Source of the DNA: Pseudomonadota bacterium
Lineage (GTDB): Bacteria > Pseudomonadota > Alphaproteobacteria > Rhizobiales > Xanthobacteraceae
Assembly: GCA_023404675.1 (NCBI GenBank)
Contig: JAEYAW010000033.1
Coordinates: 62,001-126,000 of the forward strand
Direction of reading: 5' to 3'
DNA length: 64,000 nt
Shown here: in pieces, positions 25,511-33,947 of the stretch
How the letters are laid out: every line of letters begins with the position of its first letter
Position numbering within the stretch: position 1 is the first letter of the stretch
Translations under genes and position numbers: made by a program
Notes under the pieces: generated by a model
Database searches by the model: none
What the model was told of the DNA's origin: nothing
The model's input: only the letters and a program-made list of their open reading frames with translations

Positions 25511-26269
25511 TTAGCGCGGCGCCATGCGGATCGCGCCGTCGAGGCGGATGGTCTCGCCGTTCAGCATCGGGTTTTCGACGATCTGCACGGCCAGCGAGCC
25601 GTATTCGCTCGGATCGCCGAGGCGGGCCGGATGCGGGACCTGCGCGCCGAGGCTGGCGCGGGCTTCCTCGTTGAGCCCCATCAGCAGCGGGGTGAGGAAC
25701 AGGCCGGGCGCGATGGTCATGACGCGGATCTTCAGGGAGGCGAGGTCGCGCGCGACCGGCAGGGTCATGCCGACGATGCCGCCCTTGGACGCCGAATAGG
25801 CAGCCTGGCCGATCTGGCCATCGAACGCCGCGACGCTGGCGGTGTTGATGCAGACGCCACGCTCCTCGCCGATCGGGGCCGCCGTCTGCATGCGCTCGGC
25901 CACGAGGCGGATGCAGTTGAAGCTGCCGATCAGGTTGACCTTGATGATCTTGCTGAAGTGATCGAGCGGATAGGCGCCGTTCTTGCTGACGGTCTTCACC
26001 GCGCCGCCGATGCCGGCGCAGTTCACCAGCACGCGGACGATGCCGTGGGCGGCCTCGGCCTTGGCAATCGCCTCCTTGACCGGCGATTCCTCCGATACGT
26101 CCCCGATGCAGGCGACGCCGCCGATCTCGGCGGCGACCTTTTCGGCGTTATCCTTGTTCATGTCGAGCACGGCCACCTTGGCGCCCTTGGCCGCCATGGC
26201 GCGCGCGGTCGCTGCGCCGAGTCCCGAGCCGCCGCCGGTAATGAGAACAGACACGTCCTTCAACTGCAT
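25511..26269 (-). CDS. SDR-type 3-hydroxyacyl-CoA dehydrogenase (252 aa)
   Basis: Short-chain dehydrogenase of the HSD17B10 type. The motifs are TGGGSGLGAATARAMAAKGAK, DMNKDNAEKVAAEIGG, NCAGIGGAVKTVSKNG and YSASKGGIVGMTLPVARDLA. The C-terminal FLTPLLMGLNEEARASLGAQVPHPARLGDPSEYG is characteristic of 3-hydroxyacyl-CoA dehydrogenase type 2. Here it would oxidise the 3-hydroxyacyl-CoA made by the enoyl-CoA hydratase downstream. Confidence 0.92.
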   Translation of the reverse strand: MQLKDVSVLITGGGSGLGAATARAMAAKGAKVAVLDMNKDNAEKVAAEIGGVACIGDVSEESPVKEAIAKAEAAHGIVRVLVNCAGIGGAVKTVSKNGAYPLDHFSKIIKVNLIGSFNCIRLVAERMQTAAPIGEERGVCINTASVAAFDGQIGQAAYSASKGGIVGMTLPVARDLASLKIRVMTIAPGLFLTPLLMGLNEEARASLGAQVPHPARLGDPSEYGSLAVQIVENPMLNGETIRLDGAIRMAPR

Positions 26270-26315
26270 AGATCAAGCCCTTCCTTACTGGGTTATGCCT
26301 CGAACGTTGGATCGT

Positions 26316-27008
26316 TCAGAGATTGGGGTTTCCTCGGTCGCTCTTCTTGTCGCGCTCAGCGGGCGGAATGACAAGGCCGCCGCAGATCAGATCGGTCATG
26401 TAGGCGATATAATCGCGGCAGACATCGTCCGTTACCGGGCCGACGCCGACCGCGCGCGACATCGCATGCCGGCCGAAGAACAGATGATCGCAGGAGCCGA
26501 TCAGGCTGGTGTAGAACAGCACCGGGTCGACCTTGCGAAACTCGCCAGCCGCCGCGCCTTCTTCGAGCAGCCTGCGCTGGAAACTGAACAGCGGCCGCAC
26601 GAACAGTTCGGCGACCTCGTTGGCGGCCTCGGCGCTGCGCTCGTGCAGCAGCACGTGAAGCAGCCGGTTGAGATACGGAAAGCGGTAATACGCCTTGATG
26701 ATGCCGGCGATGTGAAGCTTCAGCTTCGCGCCGGGCGAGATCGGCTGTTTCAGCAGATATTCGAGATTTGTGATCTCGGAGCGCGCGTTGCGCGCCATCA
26801 GCGCCAGCAGCAGGCCGTCCTTGTTGCCGAAATGGTATTTCACCAGCGCCGAATTCACGCCGGACTTCTGCGCGATCTCGCTCAGCGAGATATCGATCGC
26901 GCTGCGCTCGATCATCAGCTCGCTGGCGGCCTGAAGCAGCTTTTCCGCCGTCGGATTCAGGGCGGCGGGGCTGGCCTCGGCATGATCTGTCTGCGGGTGA
27001 AGCCCCAT
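26316..27008 (-). CDS. TetR-family transcriptional regulator (230 aa)
   Basis: The N-terminal HTH reads EKLLQAASELMIERSAIDISLSEIAQKSGVNSALVKYHFGNKDGLL, a textbook TetR motif. The C-terminal ligand domain resembles TetR_C regulators of fatty-acid/aryl-CoA genes, with LHVLLHERSAEAANEVAELFVRPL. The ATG at 27008 was chosen; a GTG start at 27059 would add 17 residues and neither has a strong ribosome site. It is divergent from the thiolase and upstream of the leftward catabolic genes, so it probably represses one or both in the absence of an acyl-CoA ligand. Confidence 0.9.
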   Translation of the reverse strand: MGLHPQTDHAEASPAALNPTAEKLLQAASELMIERSAIDISLSEIAQKSGVNSALVKYHFGNKDGLLLALMARNARSEITNLEYLLKQPISPGAKLKLHIAGIIKAYYRFPYLNRLLHVLLHERSAEAANEVAELFVRPLFSFQRRLLEEGAAAGEFRKVDPVLFYTSLIGSCDHLFFGRHAMSRAVGVGPVTDDVCRDYIAYMTDLICGGLVIPPAERDKKSDRGNPNL

Positions 27009-27223
27009 GAAAGCTGGTCTCGGAAACAACGGGTCTTTAGGATCGTGATGAACGGACACGGCAAGCGTGTGTGCCGGGCGGAAGCCGCCCGCGTCGACTG
27101 ATACCTAAGCCCAACAGGGGGTCTATCTCAAGCGTTAATTGAATGATTGACTAAATGGCGACAAAGTCCTCTATAGTTTCCTCAACAGGGCTCGACAACG
27201 GCCGAATTCGAGGGAGAGGAACC

Positions 27224-28396
27224 ATGGCGGAAGCCTATATCGTTGCTGCAGCGCGAACAGCCGGTGGTCGCAAAGGCGGTCGTCTGTCGGGCTGGCACCC
27301 CGCCGATCTCGCGGGAACGGTGCTCAATGCGCTGATCGAGCGGTCCGGAGCGGACCCGGCGCAGGTGGAGGACGTGATCCTCGGCTGCGTATCCCAGGTC
27401 GGCGAGCAGGCCACCAATATCGCGCGCAATGCCGTTCTTGCCTCGAAACTGCCCGAGAGTGTGCCGGGCACGTCGGTGGATCGCCAGTGTGGATCGTCGC
27501 AGCAATCGCTGCATTTTGCCGCGCAGGCGGTGATGTCCGGAGCGATGGACGTGGTGATCGCGGCCGGTGTCGAATCCATGACCCGCGTGCCGATGGGCCT
27601 CTCCGCGACGCTGCCCGCCAAGAACGGCTTCGGCCACTACAAGAGCGCCCATATGGAGGAGCGCTACCCCAACATCCAGTTCAGCCAGTTCACCGGCGCG
27701 GAAACCATGGCGAAGAAGTACGGCTTCGATAAGGATGCGCTCGACCGTTACGCCTATGAGAGCCATCAGCGCGCCATCGCTGCGACGCAGGCCGGCAAGT
27801 TCAAGGACGAGATCGTTCCGGTCGAGATCACGCGCGCCGACGGCAGCACCGACGTTCACACCGTTGACGAGGGCATTCGTTTCGATGTGAGCCTCGACGG
27901 CATCCGCGGCGTCAAGCTGATCGCCGAGGACGGCCGGCTCACCGCCGCCACCTCCAGCCAGATCTGCGACGGTGCGTCCGGCGTGATGGTGGTGAACGAG
28001 AAGGGGCTGAAGTCGCTTGGCGTCGCGCCGCTCGCGCGCATCCATCACATGAGCGTACTCGGCCACGATCCGGTGATCATGCTGGAGGCTCCGCTCCCCG
28101 CCACGCATCGCGCGCTGAAGAAGGCCGGCATGTCGATCGACGACATCGATCTGTACGAGGTCAACGAGGCGTTCGCATCGATCCCGACCGCGTGGCTGAA
28201 GGATACCGGCGCCGATCCCGCCAAACTCAACGTCAATGGCGGTGCGATCGCACTCGGCCATCCGCTCGGCGCGTCCGGCACCAAGCTGATGACCACGCTC
28301 ATCCATGCCCTGAAGCAGAACAACAAACGCTATGGTTTGCAGACCATGTGCGAGGGCGGCGGCATGGCGAACGTGACCATCGTCGAGCGTCTTTAA
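27224..28396 (+). CDS. Acetyl-CoA acetyltransferase / thiolase (390 aa)
   Basis: Thiolase family: AARTAGGRKGGRLSGWHPADL, active-site cysteine in SVDRQCGSSQQSLHFAAQ, the acyl-CoA loop and NGGAIALGHPLGASGTKLM. The C-terminal TMCEGGGMANVTIVERL carries the second catalytic cysteine. ATG 27224 follows GGGAGAGGA. It would perform the thiolytic chain-shortening step (acyl-CoA plus acetyl-CoA) of the side-chain beta-oxidation route encoded around it. It is divergent from the TetR gene across a 215-bp control region. Confidence 0.93.
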   Translation: MAEAYIVAAARTAGGRKGGRLSGWHPADLAGTVLNALIERSGADPAQVEDVILGCVSQVGEQATNIARNAVLASKLPESVPGTSVDRQCGSSQQSLHFAAQAVMSGAMDVVIAAGVESMTRVPMGLSATLPAKNGFGHYKSAHMEERYPNIQFSQFTGAETMAKKYGFDKDALDRYAYESHQRAIAATQAGKFKDEIVPVEITRADGSTDVHTVDEGIRFDVSLDGIRGVKLIAEDGRLTAATSSQICDGASGVMVVNEKGLKSLGVAPLARIHHMSVLGHDPVIMLEAPLPATHRALKKAGMSIDDIDLYEVNEAFASIPTAWLKDTGADPAKLNVNGGAIALGHPLGASGTKLMTTLIHALKQNNKRYGLQTMCEGGGMANVTIVERL

Positions 28397-28478
28397 TCGG
28401 AACGGCGGGCGCGGGATGGTTGTGAGCCTGCGCGTTCGCTCAAACAACAACAGCGACGTCAAGTCGCGCTCTGCCTTG

Positions 28479-28519
28479 GCATGATCCCGAAAAGGGGCGA
28501 CCTGTTTTCGGGATCATGC
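28479..28519. repeat. Rhizobial intergenic inverted repeat (GCATGATCCCGAAAA)
   Basis: A perfect 15-bp inverted repeat, GCATGATCCCGAAAA with TTTTCGGGATCATGC, spaced by 11 bp. The same sequence family is scattered between genes in many Bradyrhizobiaceae and rhizobia. It sits in the 217-bp gap between thiolase and acyl-CoA ligase genes and could attenuate read-through. Confidence 0.65.
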
Positions 28520-28613
28520 TTTTCAGTCGAAACACTTCGGTGAAGCAAAAAGGGTCCGGGGGCTCGGTCGAGCTCAATCGGACCTGCGAGGATACGCCTT
28601 CAAGGATTCATTC

Positions 28614-30152
28614 GTGAGCACTCATCCGTCGATTCACGCCCGCACCCATCCCGACAAGATCGCCTATCAGATGGCCGGCTCCGGCAAGGCCATCACCTAT
28701 CGCGAACTGGACGAACGCTCCAACCAGGGCGCGCAACTGTTTCGCTCGCTCGGCCTCAGAGCGGGCGATCATATCGCGCTGCTGATGGAAAACCGGCTCG
28801 AATTCATGGAAATCTGCTGGGCGGCCCAGCGCGCCGGCCTCTATTATACCGCCATCAGCCGCTACCTGCAGGTGGACGAGATCGCCTATATCGTCGAAGA
28901 CTGCGGAGCGAAGGTCGTCATCACCTCGCCGAAATGCGCACCGCAGGTCGCGCCGCTGCTCACCGACAAGCCGGGCGCGCCGGCGTTCTTTATGGTCGAG
29001 CAGCCGGAGCCGGGATTCCGCGACTGGGACGGGGAGTGCGCCAGGCAGCCGGCGACCCCCATTGCCGACGAATGCGCCGGCAACGACATGCTGTATTCGT
29101 CCGGCACGACCGGACGGCCGAAGGGAATCAAGAAGCCGTTCGAGAACGTGCCGGTCACAACGCCGTCGCCGCTGCTCAAGATGCTCTGCGCGGACATGTG
29201 CGGCATGAATGCGGACAGTGTCTATCTGTCACCCGCGCCGCTCTATCACGCGGCTCCGCTGCGCTTCAACATGATGGCGATTGCGCTGGGCGGCACCTCC
29301 GTCATCATGGAGTCGTTCGACGCGGAGGAATTCCTGCGTCTCGTCGAGAAGCACAAGGTCACCCAGTCGCAGCTGGTGCCGACCATGTTCGTGCGTATGC
29401 TGAAGCTGCCGGAGCGCGTCCGCAAGCAATACGACGTATCCTCGCTCAAGGGCGCGGTGCATGCGGCCGCGCCTTGTCCAGTGGACGTGAAGGCGCAGAT
29501 GATCGACTGGTGGGGACCGATCCTGATCGAGTATTACGCAGGCTCGGAAGCGAACGGCGTCACCGTCTCCAACTCGCAGCAATGGCTCACCCACAAGGGC
29601 ACTGTCGGCAAGTCGGTGGTCGGAACGATCAAGATCCTCGACGAGGAAGGCAACGAACTGCCGACCGGCGAGATCGGCGCGGTCTATTTCGCCGACGGTC
29701 CGACCTTCGCCTACCACAACGATCCGGAGAAGACGAAGAAGGCCTTTAACGACAAGGGGTGGTCGACGCTCGGCGATGTCGGATATCTGGACAGCGAAGG
29801 CTTTCTGTATCTCACAGATCGCAAGGCCTATATGATCATCTCGGGTGGCGTGAATATTTATCCGCAGGAAACCGAAGATGTGCTCATCACCCATCCGGCC
29901 GTCGCCGACGTTGCTGTGTTCGGCGTGCCGAACCCCGACATGGGCGAGGAGGTGAAGGCCGTGGTGCAGCCGCACAGCATGGCGGCGGCCGACGAGAAGC
30001 TGGTCGCCGATCTGATGGCGTTCTGCCGCGCCAAGCTGTCGCCGATCAAATGCCCGCGATCGATCGATTTCGAAGCCGAATTGCCGCGCACGCCCACGGG
30101 CAAGCTCGTGAAGCGGCATCTGCGCGATCGTTACTGGCCGGCGCGCGCCTGA
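28614..30152 (+). CDS. Acyl-CoA synthetase / 4-coumarate-CoA ligase-like (512 aa)
   Basis: ANL-family ligase starting at GTG (28614). Motifs: DMLYSSGTTGRPKGIKKP (P-loop), EYYAGSEANGVTVSNSQQW (adenine site), GWSTLGDVGYLDSEGFLYLTDR, and ISGGVNIYPQETED with terminal PRTPTGKLVKRHLRDRYW holding the catalytic lysine. It belongs with medium-chain/aryl acyl-CoA ligases. It lies downstream of the thiolase and is the second CoA ligase of the cluster, so the locus may accept two substrate types. A hairpin terminator follows. Confidence 0.92.
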   Translation: MSTHPSIHARTHPDKIAYQMAGSGKAITYRELDERSNQGAQLFRSLGLRAGDHIALLMENRLEFMEICWAAQRAGLYYTAISRYLQVDEIAYIVEDCGAKVVITSPKCAPQVAPLLTDKPGAPAFFMVEQPEPGFRDWDGECARQPATPIADECAGNDMLYSSGTTGRPKGIKKPFENVPVTTPSPLLKMLCADMCGMNADSVYLSPAPLYHAAPLRFNMMAIALGGTSVIMESFDAEEFLRLVEKHKVTQSQLVPTMFVRMLKLPERVRKQYDVSSLKGAVHAAAPCPVDVKAQMIDWWGPILIEYYAGSEANGVTVSNSQQWLTHKGTVGKSVVGTIKILDEEGNELPTGEIGAVYFADGPTFAYHNDPEKTKKAFNDKGWSTLGDVGYLDSEGFLYLTDRKAYMIISGGVNIYPQETEDVLITHPAVADVAVFGVPNPDMGEEVKAVVQPHSMAAADEKLVADLMAFCRAKLSPIKCPRSIDFEAELPRTPTGKLVKRHLRDRYWPARA

Positions 30153-30207
30153 GTTCGCGACGGTCGCAGAATAAAGAAGCTGTCCAAGCAGCCGCATCTT
30201 CCGACTC

Positions 30208-30234
30208 AAGGCCCCGCATTGCGGGGCCTTTTTG
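30208..30234 (+). terminator. Rho-independent terminator after the acyl-CoA ligase
   Basis: A ten-bp GC-rich stem, AAGGCCCCGC / GCGGGGCCTT with an ATT loop, is followed by a T run. It separates the catabolic cluster from the pqq operon. Confidence 0.8.
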
Positions 30235-30354
30235 CTGCGCCGCGTCGTCGCTGCCAGCTTGACAAGGCGCCGGCGGCCGCCAAACTCAATGTCGCCGCGG
30301 CGCGAACCATCCGCGCTTTCGGATGTTGTGAGAGGGAGCGAGGAGGAGGCGAGT

Positions 30355-30462
30355 ATGACAATGACCAAGACTGAAAAAAAGCCGACTTGGCGGACTCCAA
30401 GAATCGCTGAAGTGCCTGTTGGTCTCGAGATCAACATGTACGCCTGCGCCCGGCCCAAATAG
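30355..30462 (+). CDS. pqqA: PQQ precursor peptide PqqA (35 aa)
   Basis: A 35-residue peptide, MTMTKTEKKPTWRTPRIAEV then PVGLEINMYACARPK. The E-x-x-x-Y motif in GLEINMYACA provides the glutamate and tyrosine that are cross-linked to make pyrroloquinoline quinone. The strong AGGAGGAGG ribosome site upstream and small size fit PqqA in other operons. A second ATG two codons later is a possible start. First gene of pqqABCDE. Confidence 0.95.
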   Translation: MTMTKTEKKPTWRTPRIAEVPVGLEINMYACARPK

Positions 30463-30498
30463 CACGAACGTCAAGCCATCTGCCGCCGGGGGCGATGG

Positions 30499-31443
30499 AT
30501 GCTGCGCGTGATCGTTCTCGGTTCGGCGGCGGGTGGCGGCGTACCCCAGTGGAACTGTGGCTGCGCTGTGTGCGATGCCGCCCGCAGCGAGGAATATGTG
30601 GCGCGTGCACCCGCGCTGCATCGGTTGCAACTGAGCGCAACGCAGTGCTCGCTTGCGATCTCTGTTGACGACGTCAACTGGCTGCTGGTGAATGCATCGC
30701 CGGATTTGCGTCAGCAGATCGCGCAGACGCCGGCGCTCTGGCCAGAGACGCGTACGCGGCACACGCCGATCAGCGCCGTTGTTCTCACCAATGGCGAGAT
30801 CGATGCAATTGCCGGCCTCCTTTCGATGCGGGAGGGCGCGCCGTTCACGATCTATGCGCATGAACAGGTGCTCGGAATTCTCGCCGGCAACAGCATTTTC
30901 GGCGTGTTGCCAGAAGCGCGGGTGCCGCGCATCCCGATGGTACCCGGCGTGCCGTTTGCGCCGGTGGGCGCCGATGGCGCTACGTTCGGGTTAACAGTGA
31001 CGGCGTTTACTGTTCCGGGAAAACCGGCGCTTTATCTGGAGACCGCAGGCGCGGGCAGCGAGGGCGACACGCTCGGCCTCGATATTCGAAGCGACAACGG
31101 CAACGGGCGCGTTCTCGTGGTGACGGCCTGTGCCGCCATGACGCCGGAATTGCAGGCGATATTGCAAGGTGCACCGCTGGTGTTCTTCGATGGAACGGTC
31201 TGGCGCGATGACGAACTGATCGCAGCCGGTCTTGCCGACAAGACGGCGCAGCGCATGGGGCATATGGCGATGTCGGGACCGGGCGGCGTGATGGCGGCCC
31301 TTGAGGAGAGCGGCATCCGGCGCAAGGTTTTCCTGCACGTCAACAATTCCAACCCTGCGCTGCTGCCCGATACGGTCGAGCATGCCGAGCTGAAACGACG
31401 CGGCTGGCTGCTGGCGCGCGATGGCATGGAGTTCCGGCTATGA
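30499..31443 (+). CDS. pqqB: PqqB, PQQ biosynthesis metallo-hydrolase/oxygenase (314 aa)
   Basis: Starts MLRVIVLGSAAGGGVPQWNC with the next residues GCAVC, the conserved PqqB beginning. Zn-ligand cysteines lie in the NCGCAVC region and a metallo-beta-lactamase fold follows. Further markers are VVLTNGEIDAIAGLLSMREG and GHMAMSGPGG. Normal length for the family. It is proposed to hydroxylate the tyrosine moiety during PQQ maturation. It is 36 bp after pqqA and just upstream of pqqC. Confidence 0.95.
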   Translation: MLRVIVLGSAAGGGVPQWNCGCAVCDAARSEEYVARAPALHRLQLSATQCSLAISVDDVNWLLVNASPDLRQQIAQTPALWPETRTRHTPISAVVLTNGEIDAIAGLLSMREGAPFTIYAHEQVLGILAGNSIFGVLPEARVPRIPMVPGVPFAPVGADGATFGLTVTAFTVPGKPALYLETAGAGSEGDTLGLDIRSDNGNGRVLVVTACAAMTPELQAILQGAPLVFFDGTVWRDDELIAAGLADKTAQRMGHMAMSGPGGVMAALEESGIRRKVFLHVNNSNPALLPDTVEHAELKRRGWLLARDGMEFRL

Positions 31444-31459
31444 TGGCGAGGTGCAGGTC

Positions 31460-32227
31460 ATGAACGTGCCGATGCGCTTTCCCGCATCCGGTGGCGGGCC
31501 GCTTCACAGCGCAGATGCGCTTGAAGAACGTCTGCGTGACATTGGCGCGACACGCTATCACAGCCTGCATCCGTTTCATCGCATGCTGCACGGCGGCGAG
31601 CTGACCAAGGGGCAGGTGCAGGCCTGGGCGCTGAACCGCTACTACTATCAGAGCACGATCCCGATCAAGGACGCGGTGGTCATCTCGCGATTTCGGAACC
31701 GCGCGATTCGCCGCGAGTGGCGGCATCGCATCGACGATCACGATGGCGGCGGGGGGGTGGAAGGCGGCATTGAGCGCTGGCTGAAGCTGACCGAAGGTCT
31801 CGGCCTCGACACCGCCTATGTGGAGTCCACCGACGGCATCCTGCCCGCGACGCGTTTTGCGGTGGAGGCCTATGTGCATTTCGTCCGCGACCGGACGCCG
31901 CTGGAAGCGATCGCCTCGTCGCTCACCGAATTGTTCGCACCCACGCTGCACGAGCAGCGCATCGCCGGCATGCTGGCGCATTACGATTTCATCAATCCGC
32001 AGATCATGAGTTATTTCAGCCGCCGGCTCGAACAGGCTCCGCGCGATGCGGGATTCGCTCTGGCCTATGTCCGGGACAACGCGGCGACTCCGGTGCAGCG
32101 CGAGGACGTCTGCAATGCGCTGATCTTCAAGACCGACGTGTTGTGGGTTCAGCTCGATGCGCTTCATCACGCTTATGTCGGCGGGCACATTCCTCCCGGC
32201 GCATTCGTTCCGGAGGATTTCGGATGA
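31460..32227 (+). CDS. pqqC: PqqC, pyrroloquinoline-quinone synthase (255 aa)
   Basis: Catalyses the final ring closure and eight-electron oxidation to PQQ. Recognised by YHSLHPFHRMLHGGELTKGQ, WALNRYYYQSTIPIKDAVV, RREWRHRIDDHDG and LHEQRIAGMLAHYDFI, with the conserved His/Tyr/Arg active-site residues. ATG 31460 is chosen; the frame opens earlier inside pqqB. Its stop overlaps the pqqD start by ATGA. Confidence 0.95.
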   Translation: MNVPMRFPASGGGPLHSADALEERLRDIGATRYHSLHPFHRMLHGGELTKGQVQAWALNRYYYQSTIPIKDAVVISRFRNRAIRREWRHRIDDHDGGGGVEGGIERWLKLTEGLGLDTAYVESTDGILPATRFAVEAYVHFVRDRTPLEAIASSLTELFAPTLHEQRIAGMLAHYDFINPQIMSYFSRRLEQAPRDAGFALAYVRDNAATPVQREDVCNALIFKTDVLWVQLDALHHAYVGGHIPPGAFVPEDFG

Positions 32228-32538
32228 GTGGGACGCGCAGCCGGCTGCTGGTGAGCGAGACCACCCGCGCGGTGCTGCCGCGTCATGTCCGGCTGCGCCA
32301 TGACGCTGTGCGGGACAGGTGGGTTCTGCTTGCGCCGGAGCGGGTGCTGATGCCGGACGAGGCGGCTGTCGAGGTGTTGCAGCTTTGCGATGGCGCGCGC
32401 ACTGTCGGCGAGATCGTCGACGGGCTCGCGGCGAAGTATGCTGCGCCGCGCGAGGAGATCGCGGCCGACATCGTTGCCATGCTGCAGGATCTGGCCGACA
32501 AGGCGTTTCTCGGCGACGGCGCGGCCCTGACGACATGA
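32224..32538 (+). CDS. pqqD: PqqD, PqqA peptide chaperone (104 aa)
   Basis: Small RRE-fold (peptide-recognition) protein that presents PqqA to PqqE. Motifs: LPRHVRLRHDAVRDRWVLLAPERV, MPDEAAVEVLQLCDGARTVGEI and VAMLQDLADKAFL. It overlaps pqqC at its start and pqqE at its end by ATGA, so C-D-E are tightly coupled. Confidence 0.94.
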   Translation: MSGTRSRLLVSETTRAVLPRHVRLRHDAVRDRWVLLAPERVLMPDEAAVEVLQLCDGARTVGEIVDGLAAKYAAPREEIAADIVAMLQDLADKAFLGDGAALTT

Positions 32539-33650
32539 GCGTCCCCGACCACGGTATTCCTCTCGCGGTGCTGGCCGAGCTGACCCATCGCTGTCCGCTG
32601 CAATGTCCTTATTGCTCCAATCCGCTGGAGCTGGAACGGGCGGGCAACGAACTGAGCACCGATGAGTGGCGGCGCGTGTTTGACGAGCTGGCGGCGCTCG
32701 GCGTGTTGCAGGTGCATCTGTCGGGCGGCGAGCCCGCAGTGCGTCGCGATCTCGTCGAGCTGGTGCGATGTGCCGAGCAGGCCGGGCTCTATACCAATCT
32801 CATCACCTCCGCGGTTCTGCTCACGCGCGACAAGCTCGCCGCGCTGGCGGATGCGGGGCTCGGCCACATCCAGATCAGCTTTCAGGGCAGCGAGCCGGAC
32901 AGCGCGGACCGGATCGCCGGGCTCGATGCGGCGCATGCGCGAAAGCTCGCGGTGGCGCGATGGGCACGCGAACTCGGCCTGCCGCTCACCGTCAACGCGG
33001 TGATGCACCGGCAGAATCTGCATCAGCTTGGCGGGATCATCGCCATGGCGGTCGATCTCGGCGCGGCGCGGCTCGAAGTCGCGAACGTGCAATATTACGG
33101 CTGGGCGCTGAAGAACCGCGCGGCGCTGATGCCTTCGCTCGTTCAGATCGAGGATGCAACGCGGATCGTGGACGACGCGCAGGCGCGTCTGCGGGGCGTG
33201 CTCGCCATCGACTATGTGGTGCCGGATTATTACGCGGTGCGGCCGAAGAACTGCATGGGTGGCTGGGGGCGGCAGTTCTTCAACATCTCGCCTTCGGGCA
33301 AGGTGCTGCCGTGCCATGCCGCCGAGACCATCACCGGCCTCGCCTTCGATTCGGTGCGCGATCATCCGCTTGCGTGGATCTGGGAGCACTCGCCCGCGCT
33401 GAACCGCTATCGCGGCACCGGCTGGATGCCGGAGCCGTGCCGGAGCTGCGATCATCGCGAGGAGGATTTCGGCGGCTGCCGCTGTCAGGCCTTCGCGCTG
33501 GCAGGCGATGCAGCCGCGACCGATCCGGCCTGCGCATTCTCGCCGCTGCATGATGCGATCTTCCGGGCCGCCGAAACGGAAGCCGCGACGGGCTCGCCCC
33601 GCTTCATCTATCGCAATTTCTCGGGTGGAACGCTGGAAACCGCGCGTTAG
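32535..33650 (+). CDS. pqqE: PqqE, radical SAM PqqA cross-linking enzyme (371 aa)
   Basis: Radical SAM enzyme that joins the Glu and Tyr side chains of PqqA. THRCPLQCPYCSNP is the CxxxCxxC motif, followed by VHLSGGEPAVRRDL. The SPASM auxiliary cluster cysteines are in GKVLPCHAAETI, EPCRSCDHREEDFGGCRC and DPAC. The true start is the ATG at 32535. The operon has no pqqF/G protease within the window. About 140 bp after its stop lies the left end of the integrated element. Confidence 0.95.
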   Translation: MSVPDHGIPLAVLAELTHRCPLQCPYCSNPLELERAGNELSTDEWRRVFDELAALGVLQVHLSGGEPAVRRDLVELVRCAEQAGLYTNLITSAVLLTRDKLAALADAGLGHIQISFQGSEPDSADRIAGLDAAHARKLAVARWARELGLPLTVNAVMHRQNLHQLGGIIAMAVDLGAARLEVANVQYYGWALKNRAALMPSLVQIEDATRIVDDAQARLRGVLAIDYVVPDYYAVRPKNCMGGWGRQFFNISPSGKVLPCHAAETITGLAFDSVRDHPLAWIWEHSPALNRYRGTGWMPEPCRSCDHREEDFGGCRCQAFALAGDAAATDPACAFSPLHDAIFRAAETEAATGSPRFIYRNFSGGTLETAR

Positions 33651-33790
33651 TCCAGCTTGTCGTCAGCGCCGCTGAACCACTCCAGTCTTTGATTCGACGC
33701 ATTTTTTCTTCGCGCAAACCGGTCTCCACCCTCCGGTCGAGCCAGAGGGCATGCTTCGCTCGAAAACGCTGTGGCCGGTCAACGTGGAGG

Positions 33791-33808
33791 GTGGTGATCC
33801 CGGGATGA
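33791..33808. repeat. attL: left 18-bp direct repeat of the integrated element
   Basis: GTGGTGATCCCGGGATGA, identical to 45496-45513 where it forms the 3' end (T-arm side, acceptor stem and CCA plus one base) of tRNA-Arg. A copied tRNA 3' end on the far side of an integrase-bearing segment is the normal mark of site-specific integration. Confidence 0.85.
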
Positions 33809-33947
33809 GGGATAGAGCGAACCAGAAAACTCGCTAAAAATGGGCACAAGTCGAATCGGCTATCGTTGATTTGATACCACCTAGTGAGACCATCCGGCAA
33901 GACGCTTAGCCTTGGCATGAAATCTACGGATTTTCCCGAGAGTTACG

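Noticed and set aside
27121..27180. A TetR operator in the AT-rich TTAATTGAATGATTGACTAA stretch
   Set aside because: The two halves match at only about half of the positions, so no convincing dyad could be defined.
28479..28519. The perfect inverted repeat as a terminator of the thiolase gene
   Set aside because: It has no T run, sits more than 80 bp after the stop, and matches a dispersed rhizobial repeat family better.
33604..33918. A 104-codon open frame spanning attL
   Set aside because: It crosses the att repeat, so it would be a chimera of chromosome and element, and shows no family match or ribosome site.
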